Source: Fibrobacterota bacterium
Lineage (GTDB): Bacteria > Fibrobacterota > Chitinivibrionia > Chitinivibrionales > Chitinispirillaceae
Reading direction: 5' to 3'
Length of the DNA: 64,000 nucleotides
Assembly (NCBI GenBank): GCA_023459055.1
Contig: JAEWVR010000035.1
Span: 82,664 to 146,663, forward strand
Below the pieces are notes generated by a model, which had not been told where the DNA came from, did no database searches, and saw only the letters and a program-made list of their open reading frames with translations. Positions 46,097-56,163 of the stretch are shown piece after piece; the first letter of the stretch is position 1; every line of letters begins with the position of its first letter. A program made the position numbers and the translations under genes.

Positions 46097-46903
46097 ATGA
46101 ACCGTTCGGCAAAAAAGATTCACTTTACGATGATATGTATGATTACATCGTTGATTCCGTTGTATGCAATGAGTATCACAGTTCCGGTGAACAGCCCATC
46201 TATCTCTGCTGCCATGACGCAGGTCAAGAAGGGTGATACGATAATCGTTGAGGATGGTGTTTATAAGGAGCAGATCTTTGTAAATGCCGGAGTGAGTTTG
46301 ATAGCAAAGAACCTTTTCAAGGCAGTCATTGACGGCAAAGGAAAAGGTACTGTTGTAACGATGGGTAACAGTTCATCGATAAGCGGTTTTGAAATTCGCA
46401 ATGGGACAATTGGTATATTCAGTACCTCGGCAGGGGTATCTATTACGAAATGCCGGGTTCTTTACAATAATCAAACCGGGTTAATGTGTGTCGGGCACCT
46501 TCCTAAAATTGAGGACAATCTCATTGTTTACAATAAGGGGTCAGGAATTCAGGGCTGGGATGTTCAGTCAACATCAGCATCGATAAGTCACAACACCATT
46601 GCAATGAATAGCAACCATGGAATTTCCATTGGCGGCAATTCGAGTGTAATTGTGGAAAACAACATCATATCAAATAATGATCAGTTCGGTGTTAAAACAA
46701 GTGATGAAAAAGTTCGGGTAACAATGGTAAGCAACAATTTTTTTCAGAATGCAAAGTTTACCGGGTTTCTTCCTGTTGATAATTACTCAATCGAACCAAA
46801 ATTTAAAAATGCCCAGCAGCTCCAGTTTACTCTCAGCAGCGATTCCCGCTGTTTAAGTAAAGGTTCTGATAATCAGGATCTGGGAGCGCGGTTAGTTTAC
46901 TGA
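46097..46903 (+). CDS. Exported right-handed parallel beta-helix protein (copy 1)
   Basis: A 268-residue exported protein with signal peptide (ending about residue 26). The mature part is a DUF1565/NosD-like parallel beta-helix: SISAAMTQVKKGDTIIVEDGVYKEQIFVNAGVSLI then coils such as SGFEIRNGTIGIFSTSAGVSITKCRVLYNNQTGL. Such proteins bind or cleave polysaccharide; no acidic catalytic cluster is obvious, so a binding role is as likely. GGAG lies 7 nt before the chosen ATG. The next gene is a clear paralogue in tandem. Confidence 0.88.
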   Translation: MNRSAKKIHFTMICMITSLIPLYAMSITVPVNSPSISAAMTQVKKGDTIIVEDGVYKEQIFVNAGVSLIAKNLFKAVIDGKGKGTVVTMGNSSSISGFEIRNGTIGIFSTSAGVSITKCRVLYNNQTGLMCVGHLPKIEDNLIVYNKGSGIQGWDVQSTSASISHNTIAMNSNHGISIGGNSSVIVENNIISNNDQFGVKTSDEKVRVTMVSNNFFQNAKFTGFLPVDNYSIEPKFKNAQQLQFTLSSDSRCLSKGSDNQDLGARLVY

Positions 46904-46941
46904 AAAAGTTAATTTAAAAATATCCAGAGGGAGTTCTCCAA

Positions 46942-47760
46942 ATGACCAGATTTTCTTTAAAGAAAGCGATATTGTTTCTCTCAATAGCCACCGTTATCAT
47001 TCCTTGTGCACTCAATGCTGCATCGCTTCAGGTTCCATCAGTCGGGATGAAAACCATCTCTGAAGCAATGCTCAAGACACGTACCGGGGACACCATTGTG
47101 CTTGACAAAGGTACTTACAGAGAGCGGGTTCTGCTTGCTCCGGGTGTTACACTTATGTCAAGAACACCATTTGCCGCTGTTGTTGATGGAACAGGAAAAG
47201 GTGTTGTAATCACCATGGGAAAAAATTCAACAATTGAAGGACTTGTTGTACGCAATGGTACAATCGGTGTTTTTTCAAACAGCCCCGGCAACAAAATTGT
47301 TTCCTGCCGGATCATTAAAAACTGGCAAACCGGCATTATAGCAGTTCGTCATCTTCCAATAATTGAAGATAATGTAATCGCGTTTAACCGTGGCAGCGGA
47401 TTTCAGGGATGGGATGTACGTTCAACAAGCGCAACAATTAATCACAATACCATTTCCTACAATGGAAACCATGGTATCGCAGTTGGTGGAGCATCTGAAT
47501 TCATTGTTGAAAATAATGTCGTTGCATACAATGAACGTTTTGGAATGAAAATTCTTTCTGAAGCTGAAAAGGTGCAGGTCACCAATAACAATTTTTATCA
47601 TAATCTTAACAACATGCTGAAAAAACTTCCATCCGGCAATTTTTCCTTTGACCCTGCATTTGTAGCACCCAGATCCGGTATGAATTTCGGTACTGATCCT
47701 GCAAAGTGCTGTAAAGCAAAAGGTACTGATGATCAGGAACTTGGTACAAGAATCAGATAA
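46942..47760 (+). CDS. Exported right-handed parallel beta-helix protein (copy 2)
   Basis: A 272-residue paralogue of the preceding gene, aligned over the whole length: both share GDTIV/GDTII, AAVVDGTGKGVVITMG / KAVIDGKGKGTVVTMG, NGTIG(V/I)FS and GSG(F/I)QGWDV(R/Q)STSA, and both end with a DNQDLG-type motif. The signal peptide ends near ALNAAS. GAGGGAG lies upstream of the ATG. The 38-bp spacing to copy 1 marks a recent tandem duplication within one operon. Confidence 0.88.
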   Translation: MTRFSLKKAILFLSIATVIIPCALNAASLQVPSVGMKTISEAMLKTRTGDTIVLDKGTYRERVLLAPGVTLMSRTPFAAVVDGTGKGVVITMGKNSTIEGLVVRNGTIGVFSNSPGNKIVSCRIIKNWQTGIIAVRHLPIIEDNVIAFNRGSGFQGWDVRSTSATINHNTISYNGNHGIAVGGASEFIVENNVVAYNERFGMKILSEAEKVQVTNNNFYHNLNNMLKKLPSGNFSFDPAFVAPRSGMNFGTDPAKCCKAKGTDDQELGTRIR

Positions 47761-47792
47761 CATTTACAAATAGTCAAGTTAAGGATTAAATC

Positions 47793-50078
47793 ATGCTAAA
47801 ACGTGCTACTCGCTTTTGTAAAGATTTCATTTTAACATTTACAATGCTATGCGGCCTCGGAAGTATTGCATCTGTGTATGCAGATGGTCTCCCGGGAGAA
47901 TATCTTGCAACACAAAGATGGCGTTTTCTTTTTTCAAATCAGACACCGGTTTCCAATCCGGCATTGATCAATGAAGTCAATTACCTATCTGTCCGCTATG
48001 CATTATCTTCTTCAATGAGCGATTTTACCATGCATGAAGCCGGTGTGGTTTATCCTATTGATCTTTACCATACCGTTGGTTTATCAATGCTATATCAGGG
48101 TGTTGATCCGTATGAAGCCACCGATACCGGCTTTGCCAGTACCGGTGAGATGATTAATGACAAACAATACTTTTTCATGGGTTCATATTCATGGAATGCA
48201 CTTGCCGGTTTGACCATTGGCGCAAACCTGAATTTCTTTATGTACCCTTTTAATAATAGTGAAATTGGTATGGGGGCAGATGTTGGTTTGACCTATCGCC
48301 TGCTCAATAATCCGGTTGTTGGAAATCATCTCCTTGGCATCAATATTCAAAACGCATATGTCCAGATCGTTAACAGTTCAGAGAAATACCCGCGCAATCT
48401 TCGTCTCTCCCTGAATTCATCATACTGGGAGCGTAAAATTGAAAGTAGTTTTGATTTTGCATTCAAAGATATCGGTACTGCAGCGGGAGAGTTCAGTGAG
48501 GGTGCAAAGACAGAATGGGATCTCAATGCCAAGCTGGGTTTCTGGTTATTACGTCTTATCAATCTTTATGGAATTCTCAGTATGTCGGATGACGGACTTG
48601 AATCATGGGGTATGGCTGGTGGTTTTAATATTCCATCAGTTAATAACGGCCGTGATGCGTCAATACTTTGTCAGTACATGACATCACCGGAAGCGGAATT
48701 TGATGGTACCTTTACTCTGTATGCACGGGCAGATATCGGTAAACATCGCGAAGAGGTCTATGCACGAAAAATGGCAAAGCTTGTCAGTCTGAAACCCAAC
48801 GACCTTTATGTTAAAGCTGTAGAACTTTATTCACAGGGTAATTACTGGGATGCCTTCTTTCTGTTCAGTCAGCTTCATGTTGAATTCCCTGATTTCTTTA
48901 AAAGTGACTGGGTAAGCTTTTTCCTCAGCAGCTGTCAGGAAAATATGGACATGCGCACAACATCGGAAGAAGCCTACAAGAAAACTAAAGCTCTCTATCC
49001 ACGCAGTGCTGTGATTCCATTTGCAGACCTTGGTCTTATGCGTGTATATTATCGTGACAACGATGCAAGCAGTGTTCGTCAGCAGTTTAATGAACTTAAC
49101 AAATTGGGTGTTCCTGATTCAATTAAATTCTATGGATATTACCTGATGGGCCAGACGGAACAGAAGCAGGGCAACCCATCAAAAGCGATCCAGCTTTACG
49201 AAATGATCCCTGAGGGGCATAGCGATTATGTTTTTGCACAACACGCTGCTGCAGTTGTTGCTGCATCACAAAACAACATCCAGGCTGCTGTAACTCATCT
49301 TGAAAACTGTATTCAGGCTCAGGTGACAACCAATGCACAAAAAGAAATAGTAAACCGTTCCTATGTATTCCTCGGGTACATTTTCTATGAAGAACTTACT
49401 AAAGAGGAAGGTACACTTGCAAAGGCAGTTACAGCATTACGCATGGTCCCCAAAACAAGCTATTTCTATCAGGATGCATTGCTTGGTATCGGATGGACAG
49501 CACTCAAAGCGCGTCAATGGGCAGATTGTATATCTACCGGTCAGGAAATTGCCACTGCTGCAACCAATACGGTTGTTAAAGCTGAAGGAACACTGCTTCA
49601 GGCATACGCTAACATGGTTCAGAAGAATAATTCTGCAGCTGCATCACTGCTCGAAAATATCTCAGTTGAACTTGATAAGTATCAGGCCAATCTTGAGACT
49701 GAATACAACAGCAAAAAGCAGGAATACAATGATGTCCGCATGCGATATAATGATCTTGCCCGATCTACATATGGCCTTGGTACAGCCCGTCAGTCATCAC
49801 TTGTTGAAAAACAGATTGACAGTATGCACATTCTTCAGAAACAGTATCTTGAACAAATCAATAACTTTATTTCCTACTCAGACAATTACGAGCGCAATTC
49901 GTTTTTCAACCGCAGTCTTGAAAGCGTAAGAGAAGATATTGATTATGCTCTTGCTAAAGCAAAGAAAGCATCCGGTGCATCCAAAACAATAAAGGAAACC
50001 GGAAAGATCAATAAAGAAGCAGAAAAGATTGATGATGAACTTGAGAAACTGAAGAAGGAACTTGAAAAAGCAAAATAA
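47793..50078 (+). CDS. Outer-membrane barrel-like and TPR protein
   Basis: A 761-residue exported protein. After the signal peptide (to about residue 30) residues 35-320 are a PorV/PorQ-like barrel segment: LATQRWRFLFSNQTPVSNPAL gives the NPA motif, followed by alternating amphipathic strands with GGF and Y/W girdles. Residues 330-650 are TPR-type helical repeats (YVKAVELYSQGNYWDAFFLFSQL). The last 110 residues are a coiled coil rich in E and K. The combination suggests an outer-membrane protein with periplasmic TPR arm. It is third in the beta-helix operon and is followed by a strong terminator. Confidence 0.83.
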   Translation: MLKRATRFCKDFILTFTMLCGLGSIASVYADGLPGEYLATQRWRFLFSNQTPVSNPALINEVNYLSVRYALSSSMSDFTMHEAGVVYPIDLYHTVGLSMLYQGVDPYEATDTGFASTGEMINDKQYFFMGSYSWNALAGLTIGANLNFFMYPFNNSEIGMGADVGLTYRLLNNPVVGNHLLGINIQNAYVQIVNSSEKYPRNLRLSLNSSYWERKIESSFDFAFKDIGTAAGEFSEGAKTEWDLNAKLGFWLLRLINLYGILSMSDDGLESWGMAGGFNIPSVNNGRDASILCQYMTSPEAEFDGTFTLYARADIGKHREEVYARKMAKLVSLKPNDLYVKAVELYSQGNYWDAFFLFSQLHVEFPDFFKSDWVSFFLSSCQENMDMRTTSEEAYKKTKALYPRSAVIPFADLGLMRVYYRDNDASSVRQQFNELNKLGVPDSIKFYGYYLMGQTEQKQGNPSKAIQLYEMIPEGHSDYVFAQHAAAVVAASQNNIQAAVTHLENCIQAQVTTNAQKEIVNRSYVFLGYIFYEELTKEEGTLAKAVTALRMVPKTSYFYQDALLGIGWTALKARQWADCISTGQEIATAATNTVVKAEGTLLQAYANMVQKNNSAAASLLENISVELDKYQANLETEYNSKKQEYNDVRMRYNDLARSTYGLGTARQSSLVEKQIDSMHILQKQYLEQINNFISYSDNYERNSFFNRSLESVREDIDYALAKAKKASGASKTIKETGKINKEAEKIDDELEKLKKELEKAK

Positions 50079-50103
50079 TCAGATATCTCGTTGATCTCCC
50101 TGG

Positions 50104-50142
50104 AAAAGCAGCCTGCAGTAGCAGGCTGCTTTTCTTTTTTTT
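50104..50142 (+). terminator. Strong rho-independent terminator
   Basis: A perfect 13-bp stem (AAAAGCAGCCTGC with GCAGGCTGCTTTT), an AGTA tetraloop and a tail CTTTTTTTT. It closes the beta-helix/barrel-TPR operon, 26 bp after the stop. Confidence 0.95.
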
Positions 50143-50187
50143 CTGTTGCAGTAATTGTATATTAACAGGAAAAAAGGAATCCATCGT

Positions 50188-52071
50188 TTGCTATCAGTTT
50201 CAAAATCCGTATACATTTACATTCTCCCCTTTATAGCACTTGTTGCATCATGTGTCTCAACTGCATCATTTCCGGTTCTTCAGCAGATTGATAATTCTAC
50301 GCATTCTCTTTTTCCAGCAAATTGGAATCAGGAACCGGTGATATCACTATTCGACTCAACATTTCTTACCTTTAAATCCAATGACTACAATAACTGGGTT
50401 ATTTACAAAAACATTTCTTACTATTATATCAACAAACGCATTCCTGAAGAGCTCGAAACTGTTTCACTTACTTTATCGTATGAAACGCAGGAAAACCATG
50501 TAATAGACGCATCAGTTAAATATCCTGATGGTTCTATTGTGTCAATTCCTCAGAAAAGTATATCTTTACGTAAACGATATGCTTTTGGTCAATATGAAAC
50601 AGATGATAATATTGCAGACATTAAAATTCCTGCATACCAGAAGGGAATTGTCATACGCATAGCTTTTGAATACAATTTAACAAGACCGGAATTTCTTTCC
50701 TCTGAATATTTCCGGGGACATTATCCGGTTATGAACCGGGCGATACTCATAAGTACACCACTATCACTTGCCGGGATATTATCAAACGGTGAACAGCTTC
50801 AGATCGATTCTACGATCAGAATTAATGGCAATAACATAACCAAATCATATTCATCAAGAGCAGTGCAAAAAATACCGGATTACGCTACAGTCGCAAATCC
50901 GGAACAGTGGTATGCGGGAATTCACTTTTCTCTCCCACCGAAAGGTCTGACCCCCTATTCATGGGTCGCGCTTGGGAATCATCACTTATTCGATCTTGAT
51001 CCTATACTTGACTCTATGCAATTAATTAAAAATTTTAATCCTGTAACGTTAGACACCAATCGTGACTCAATTATCAAATGGGCATTTGGTACTGTCCGTA
51101 AAAATATACGATACCATGCCGATTTTTCTGATAATCATTCATTTATTCCACGACCGGTTGACCTTGTCATTAAAAACGGTTATGGTGATTGCAAAGAGAT
51201 GACGTCACTGCTTACCATGATGCTGCGCTCGAAAGGCCTGAACGCCGGTATCGCACTTATTGCATCACCGGGATCTGAACAGGGTCTTGACAGTATGCCA
51301 TCACTGGGATGGTTCAATCATGCGATTACCTATGTCGAAAACGCTGATGGAACATTGCTTTTACTTGATCCGACATTTTCATTCGGCCCCTTTAAATTAT
51401 CGGCACACTATCTTCTTGGACAAAAAGTGTTCATTCTGAAAAAAGACAGCAGTTATCTTACCATTGCAGCACCAGACGCTAATTATGTCAACAGAATTGA
51501 AACAGAAGCGGTTATACATGAAACCGGTAATAAATGGTCCATGAATGGTACAATCCGTCTTATCGGAAAAACTGCAATGAGTATTTACCCCTATGTTAAC
51601 AGTGCCACCGCTGACCAGAAAGCACAAATAGTATCGACACTTTTTTCCGAACTCTTTCATCTGACCCCATCAGGTTCATCAATTGACAGCCTGACCGATA
51701 CACTGATCATACTTTCATATGTCACGGATTTTACAGAAAACATTGTACAATTTGAACAGAGTGGCATTCGTCTCAACAGACCATCGCTGGCTGGCGGTGA
51801 TATGCGTCACAGCACATTTTCCTATGATGGCCCCCGCGTTTTCACCGGAGTGGAACAGGTTGACAAATGGACTATACACTTTCCATTCAAAACCTTTGAA
51901 TCTGAATCAATAAACAACGCATGGTTTACCGGTACTTACACACAAAACGGAAATGAGATTATCCGCAGCGTAACTTTTAAAAAGTTCCAATTTACAATTG
52001 ACAATTTTGCATCAGTCAAAGATTACCAGCGTTCACGCCAGCGGTTTCAGGATGCATACATATGGGAATAA
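50188..52071 (+). CDS. DUF3857 / transglutaminase-like lipoprotein, catalytic triad intact
   Basis: A 627-residue lipoprotein (signal peptide ending LVASC). The N-terminal 300 residues follow the DUF3857 pattern (SLTLSYETQENHVIDASVKYPDGSIV; EYNLTRPEFLSSEYF). A transglutaminase-like fold follows: Cys335 in GYGDCKEMTSLL, His378 in WFNHAITYV and Asp394 in LLLDPTF, i.e. an intact Cys-His-Asp triad. Function in bacteria is unknown; a peptidase or cross-linking role in the envelope is possible. The start is a TTG with AAAAAAGGAA about 8 nt before; no ATG is near. It overlaps the next, related gene by 10 bp. Confidence 0.87.
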   Translation: MLSVSKSVYIYILPFIALVASCVSTASFPVLQQIDNSTHSLFPANWNQEPVISLFDSTFLTFKSNDYNNWVIYKNISYYYINKRIPEELETVSLTLSYETQENHVIDASVKYPDGSIVSIPQKSISLRKRYAFGQYETDDNIADIKIPAYQKGIVIRIAFEYNLTRPEFLSSEYFRGHYPVMNRAILISTPLSLAGILSNGEQLQIDSTIRINGNNITKSYSSRAVQKIPDYATVANPEQWYAGIHFSLPPKGLTPYSWVALGNHHLFDLDPILDSMQLIKNFNPVTLDTNRDSIIKWAFGTVRKNIRYHADFSDNHSFIPRPVDLVIKNGYGDCKEMTSLLTMMLRSKGLNAGIALIASPGSEQGLDSMPSLGWFNHAITYVENADGTLLLLDPTFSFGPFKLSAHYLLGQKVFILKKDSSYLTIAAPDANYVNRIETEAVIHETGNKWSMNGTIRLIGKTAMSIYPYVNSATADQKAQIVSTLFSELFHLTPSGSSIDSLTDTLIILSYVTDFTENIVQFEQSGIRLNRPSLAGGDMRHSTFSYDGPRVFTGVEQVDKWTIHFPFKTFESESINNAWFTGTYTQNGNEIIRSVTFKKFQFTIDNFASVKDYQRSRQRFQDAYIWE

Positions 52072-53969
52072 GACTATTAATCAATTTTACATCAGTAATT
52101 CTATCATGTTTGTTCCTGATTGTTTTTACTGTCGCAGCACAACAATCAATGCCTTTTTCATCATGGACGCCCCCGCCCCCGCAGCGTCAGTGGACTGAAT
52201 ACGGTGCCTATTTCGAACTCAATGAACTTGTTTTCGACCTCTACACTTCCGGATCTGTCAAGAATTCTGATTCAAAGATCCATGTCAATAAGAGAATCAA
52301 AATTCTTACCCGTGATGGTACCGAGTATGGAAAAGTTACCGTAACACAATTTTCAAGCGATATAGAATCATTTAAATGTTCTCTATATGACTCATTAAAC
52401 AATCCTTTACCGATTGATACAGAACATCTGCGATCATCGTATATTGATAATGGCGCAATCATTTTCCCTAACGTAACCGCTGGTTCAACAATTGAAATCA
52501 GAATCTGTTTTAATATTACCTATAAACCTGAATCCTATGAGTATTACTTCAGGTCACCGGCACTGCCTGTTTATTACGGACGATTTGCAATGGTATACCC
52601 GAATGATGTGCTCTATGATTTTAAATGTTACGGGAGATGCGATTCCAGTAATTCAACCATCACTGATAACAGAACACAAAAAGAGTGGATCTGTTCTTCA
52701 CTGGAGCCGGTAAGTACCCTTACAAGTACTAACTCTGACAATATTACACCTTGCCTGGCATTTGCTCTTCGAAAATGGTACAACACGAACGGTTTAACAG
52801 ATTGGAAAGATGTTGCAGACGCCTATAAATCTGATTATAACATTACATTTAAAAAATACATACCTCGCAGAATACGACAATTACTTAAAACTATTCGCTC
52901 GACATCACAATTGGAATCACCTGAAGAACAGATACTTCAATGGGTACGTGAGGAAATAACCTGGGAAAATTATGAGAATGCATTTGAATCAGCGCGAAAT
53001 ATTATTAAACAGCGTAAAGCCAGCACTACAGGTCTGTCAAAACTTTTATATAACCTTTATCGTGCTGCAGGTTTTAAAACAGACATAATAGTCACCCGCC
53101 CTGTCAGCAGCGGTGGATTTGATCAGGATTTTATAACATCGTCATCAACAATAGTACCGCTTGTTTCAGTAACTATTGACAATAAAGAAAAAATCGCTTA
53201 CCCTTTTTCTACCGGAGGTGCGGTCGGACAGTATCCAGATGATTTCTTTTACCAGTGGGGAGTATCATTACAAAAGGGGATAGCCCAACCACTTCCTGCA
53301 CCCATGGACTCAATGCAGTATATAAAAAGCAATTATACCATTGACCTTCGCAACAGCAGCCTTGAAAATTGCGCTACACTTGAATTTGGCGGCTATGGGG
53401 CGTATTTATTGCGCAACAGCTTGCTTTACCAGCAGGAAAACTACATTCGGGAAGTATTCCAGTCACAGTTAACCAATGCAGGAACCAGCAATGCACTTGA
53501 AACATTTGCTATCAGGGGACTAACCGATGAAAACCAGCCGATTGTAGTGACACTTGGATTCACTAATGATAACGTTGCAGTTTTCAGGAAAAATGGCACG
53601 CAACTGTCAATCGGGTATCTGTTCACACCCTTTTTTGAAGAATACGACACACTCCGTGTATCACCGTTTGCAATTCCCTTTTCAAAAGTACTTGACTGTA
53701 CAATAACATTCCGGCTCGATTCCAACAGCAGATACTCCCACACGATTTCATCATTTCAAGTAGCCAATCCCCTATTCACTGCAACATGTCACGTTACGGA
53801 AACGAATGCATCAATCACCCTGAACCTGTTGTTACGCATTTACAGATGCGAAATACCGGCAGAAGCAATGAAAGGGATTTTTGGTGATATTCTTGCACTG
53901 AGGGGACTGGATAAGGCTACGATTACGGTGCAGAAAGATGGTCTCACTCCCCAACCCCCACTTCAATAG
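52062..53969 (+). CDS. DUF3857 / transglutaminase-like protein, degenerate active site
   Basis: A 635-residue exported paralogue of the preceding protein. A signal peptide (to about 28, FTVAAQ) is followed by DUF3857 (NELVFDLYTSGSVKNSDSKIHVNKRIKI; VTAGSTIEIRI) and the transglutaminase-like segment. The Cys position is replaced in KASTTGLSKLLYNLYRAAG, the His region reads VPLVSVTIDN and the Asp position AYPF, so all three catalytic residues are missing. Overlap of 10 bp with the active copy implies coupled translation. A pseudoenzyme partner or substrate-binding role is the likeliest reading. Confidence 0.85.
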   Translation: MGIRLLINFTSVILSCLFLIVFTVAAQQSMPFSSWTPPPPQRQWTEYGAYFELNELVFDLYTSGSVKNSDSKIHVNKRIKILTRDGTEYGKVTVTQFSSDIESFKCSLYDSLNNPLPIDTEHLRSSYIDNGAIIFPNVTAGSTIEIRICFNITYKPESYEYYFRSPALPVYYGRFAMVYPNDVLYDFKCYGRCDSSNSTITDNRTQKEWICSSLEPVSTLTSTNSDNITPCLAFALRKWYNTNGLTDWKDVADAYKSDYNITFKKYIPRRIRQLLKTIRSTSQLESPEEQILQWVREEITWENYENAFESARNIIKQRKASTTGLSKLLYNLYRAAGFKTDIIVTRPVSSGGFDQDFITSSSTIVPLVSVTIDNKEKIAYPFSTGGAVGQYPDDFFYQWGVSLQKGIAQPLPAPMDSMQYIKSNYTIDLRNSSLENCATLEFGGYGAYLLRNSLLYQQENYIREVFQSQLTNAGTSNALETFAIRGLTDENQPIVVTLGFTNDNVAVFRKNGTQLSIGYLFTPFFEEYDTLRVSPFAIPFSKVLDCTITFRLDSNSRYSHTISSFQVANPLFTATCHVTETNASITLNLLLRIYRCEIPAEAMKGIFGDILALRGLDKATITVQKDGLTPQPPLQ

Positions 53970-54058
53970 GAATCGGAGAGGGGAAGCTGAATGAACTGAA
54001 TTTATATTTATACACCTGTCAACTATCAACGTAATACCTATCAGCAATTGAGGTAAAT

Positions 54059-55288
54059 ATGAGTAAATTACTCACGATTTTAATAGTTCTCTCTTCGTTA
54101 ATTGGATGCAACCCGAAAGTCGATGGTAGTGGAAAAGCATTGCTTGATAATAACGTTCCACCAAAGGCCACTGCAAGGGACAACACAACCAGTAATCCCA
54201 ATGCACTCGAAACTACAAAAGCGGTATTGCGCTATATTGCTTACCTTTGTGATGAGCCATTCAACGGTGTACTTTCAGGTCAAAGTTGTGGGCATACGGT
54301 CAACATTTACAAACCTGATGACATGATGGGCTACGCAAAGATGATAGAAAATCTATACCAGACTACAGGAAAATATCCGGCCATTATCGCCCTTGACTAT
54401 GAACATGATATCATTGCCAAATCAGAAGAGATATCCAAAGCAAACCAGGTGTTGATTAAATACTGGAATGAAGGAGGATTGATCGCTCTGGGGATGTCTC
54501 CACAGAATCCGTGGCTTAATGATGAATCCGATCTTGATAGCAACCCTGGAAACTGGAACCTTACCAGAACCGTTACTTTGACAAAAGAGCAATTGTACAT
54601 GATCAACCTGAATGATCTGACCAATCCCGAAAAGCCTGTTTTTAAGGTTTGGAGACGTAAACTCGACAGAATAGCTGCAGGACTGAAGGAACTTCAGGAT
54701 GCCGGAGTTGTTGTTTTATTCAAACCGTTACAGGAGATGAACGGAAGCTGGTTCTGGTGGGGGGTATTAAGTCACAAGGATGACCCTGCTCCATATGTGA
54801 ACCTCTACAGAGATCTGCATAATTATTTTACAAAGGAAAAAGGGCTGAACAATTTAATCTGGATGTTTTCACCACTTAGTTTTGTCAGCAATTATAATGC
54901 TGGCGACATTTGGATTTTCCCGCAGATGTGGAACTATCCGGGTGATGACTATGTTGATATCATTGCGCCAACAGCATACAATACCCCTCTTGATATTTGG
55001 GGTTATAATGAACTTAAAGCAACGGGCAAACCTATTGCCATGGCTGAATATGGTCCGGATCATAATGACAATCACGGCGAATTTGACAATACAAAATATA
55101 TTAACAAAATCAGCAGCGATTATAATGAATTGGCGTTTTGGATCTCCTGGCATGATTGGAGTAATGGAGACAGCACAAATACATACATGTCAATAATCGG
55201 TAACAAAAATGCACGCGAGCTTATAAAGAATTCTGATGTATTGACAAGAGAAGATGTTGCATGGACAAAGTTCCAGAAAATGGATTAA
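54059..55288 (+). CDS. GH26 glycoside hydrolase lipoprotein (beta-mannanase-like)
   Basis: A 409-residue lipoprotein (lipobox SLIGC, Cys17). The catalytic domain is a (beta/alpha)8 barrel of family GH26: acid/base Glu226 in FKPLQEMNGSWFWWG and nucleophile Glu330 in IAMAEYG. GH26 enzymes mostly cut beta-1,4-mannan; some act on beta-1,3-xylan or mixed glucans. The usual His before the acid/base Glu (HEMNG) is Gln here, which could alter pH profile or specificity. GAGG lies 5 nt before the ATG. It is a stand-alone gene after the DUF3857 pair. Confidence 0.93.
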   Translation: MSKLLTILIVLSSLIGCNPKVDGSGKALLDNNVPPKATARDNTTSNPNALETTKAVLRYIAYLCDEPFNGVLSGQSCGHTVNIYKPDDMMGYAKMIENLYQTTGKYPAIIALDYEHDIIAKSEEISKANQVLIKYWNEGGLIALGMSPQNPWLNDESDLDSNPGNWNLTRTVTLTKEQLYMINLNDLTNPEKPVFKVWRRKLDRIAAGLKELQDAGVVVLFKPLQEMNGSWFWWGVLSHKDDPAPYVNLYRDLHNYFTKEKGLNNLIWMFSPLSFVSNYNAGDIWIFPQMWNYPGDDYVDIIAPTAYNTPLDIWGYNELKATGKPIAMAEYGPDHNDNHGEFDNTKYINKISSDYNELAFWISWHDWSNGDSTNTYMSIIGNKNARELIKNSDVLTREDVAWTKFQKMD

Positions 55289-55546
55289 CCATTCTTCCTG
55301 TCCCCATTCCTAATGGATTTGCAAAATGGGAGGATTAATATTCAAGTGTTTTTGTCGGTTTACAAGAAAGGTGTTGAGTTCTTTAGATTAAAATTATCGT
55401 ATGATACATTGTCAGGAGTGTCATCCAGACTCTGCCGATGACCTTAATTCTTACAGTAACCCAGAATCGGATGAATCAGGTTAAATTGTTGAATCGATCT
55501 TTGCGTTCCTGACGATAATTTGTTAATTCCTGCTGCTGATTATATA

Positions 55547-56143
55547 CTATCGAAACCGTGGCGGTTCCCATTTTTGACCTGTTTCGCAATCGATATGGTG
55601 CAACCGGTAATCGTTTTCGCATAATGTAAGTACTCCAAAGACTACTGGCAATCCAATGCGGCGCGGACCTATTGAACCCGGATTAAAAACGATAATGCCA
55701 CGATCACTGCCAATAAAAGGGACATGAGAATGACCACATATTACCAGTGATACACCCTCAGCACGTGCTATACGTGCAACCTCCGCCCGCAGTTTTGCCC
55801 CGTAAACACCAATATGGGTTGTGAATATTTTTAGCATTGATGTTTCTTTTGAAACGATATCAAGCATCAGCGTGTCCGGAAGTTCATTATTGCGCTCGTC
55901 AATATTACCGCACACCGCATATACCGGGCAAATCGTTCCAAGTTCATCAAGTATGTTACTGTCACCAATATCTCCTGCATGAAGCAGTGCGTCGGGATGT
56001 AATGCTGCGATAACTCCTTTTAATGATGGATGAGGTGCAGAATGTGTATCTGACACCACTACAAGCTTGAATGTATGATCCTCACGAACTTGTACCTGAA
56101 CGGTTTTGTGATTTGACCTGCGATGAACGGCTACTTTATGCAT
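55547..56143 (-). CDS. YfcE/MJ0936-type metallophosphoesterase
   Basis: A 198-residue calcineurin-like phosphoesterase. The four metal-binding blocks are present: VVSDTHSAPH, LHAGDIGD, VCGNIDERN and ICGHSHVP. This group hydrolyses phosphodiesters in vitro; the physiological substrate is usually unknown. The N-terminal 26 residues (basic, VHRRSNHKTV) precede the core and are unusual for the family. I chose the second of two adjacent ATGs, which has better spacing to AGGAG. It is followed in the same direction from the kinase gene 20 bp upstream. Confidence 0.92.
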   Translation of the reverse strand: MHKVAVHRRSNHKTVQVQVREDHTFKLVVVSDTHSAPHPSLKGVIAALHPDALLHAGDIGDSNILDELGTICPVYAVCGNIDERNNELPDTLMLDIVSKETSMLKIFTTHIGVYGAKLRAEVARIARAEGVSLVICGHSHVPFIGSDRGIIVFNPGSIGPRRIGLPVVFGVLTLCENDYRLHHIDCETGQKWEPPRFR

Positions 56144-56163
56144 CATTCTCCTGAAATCCTATA

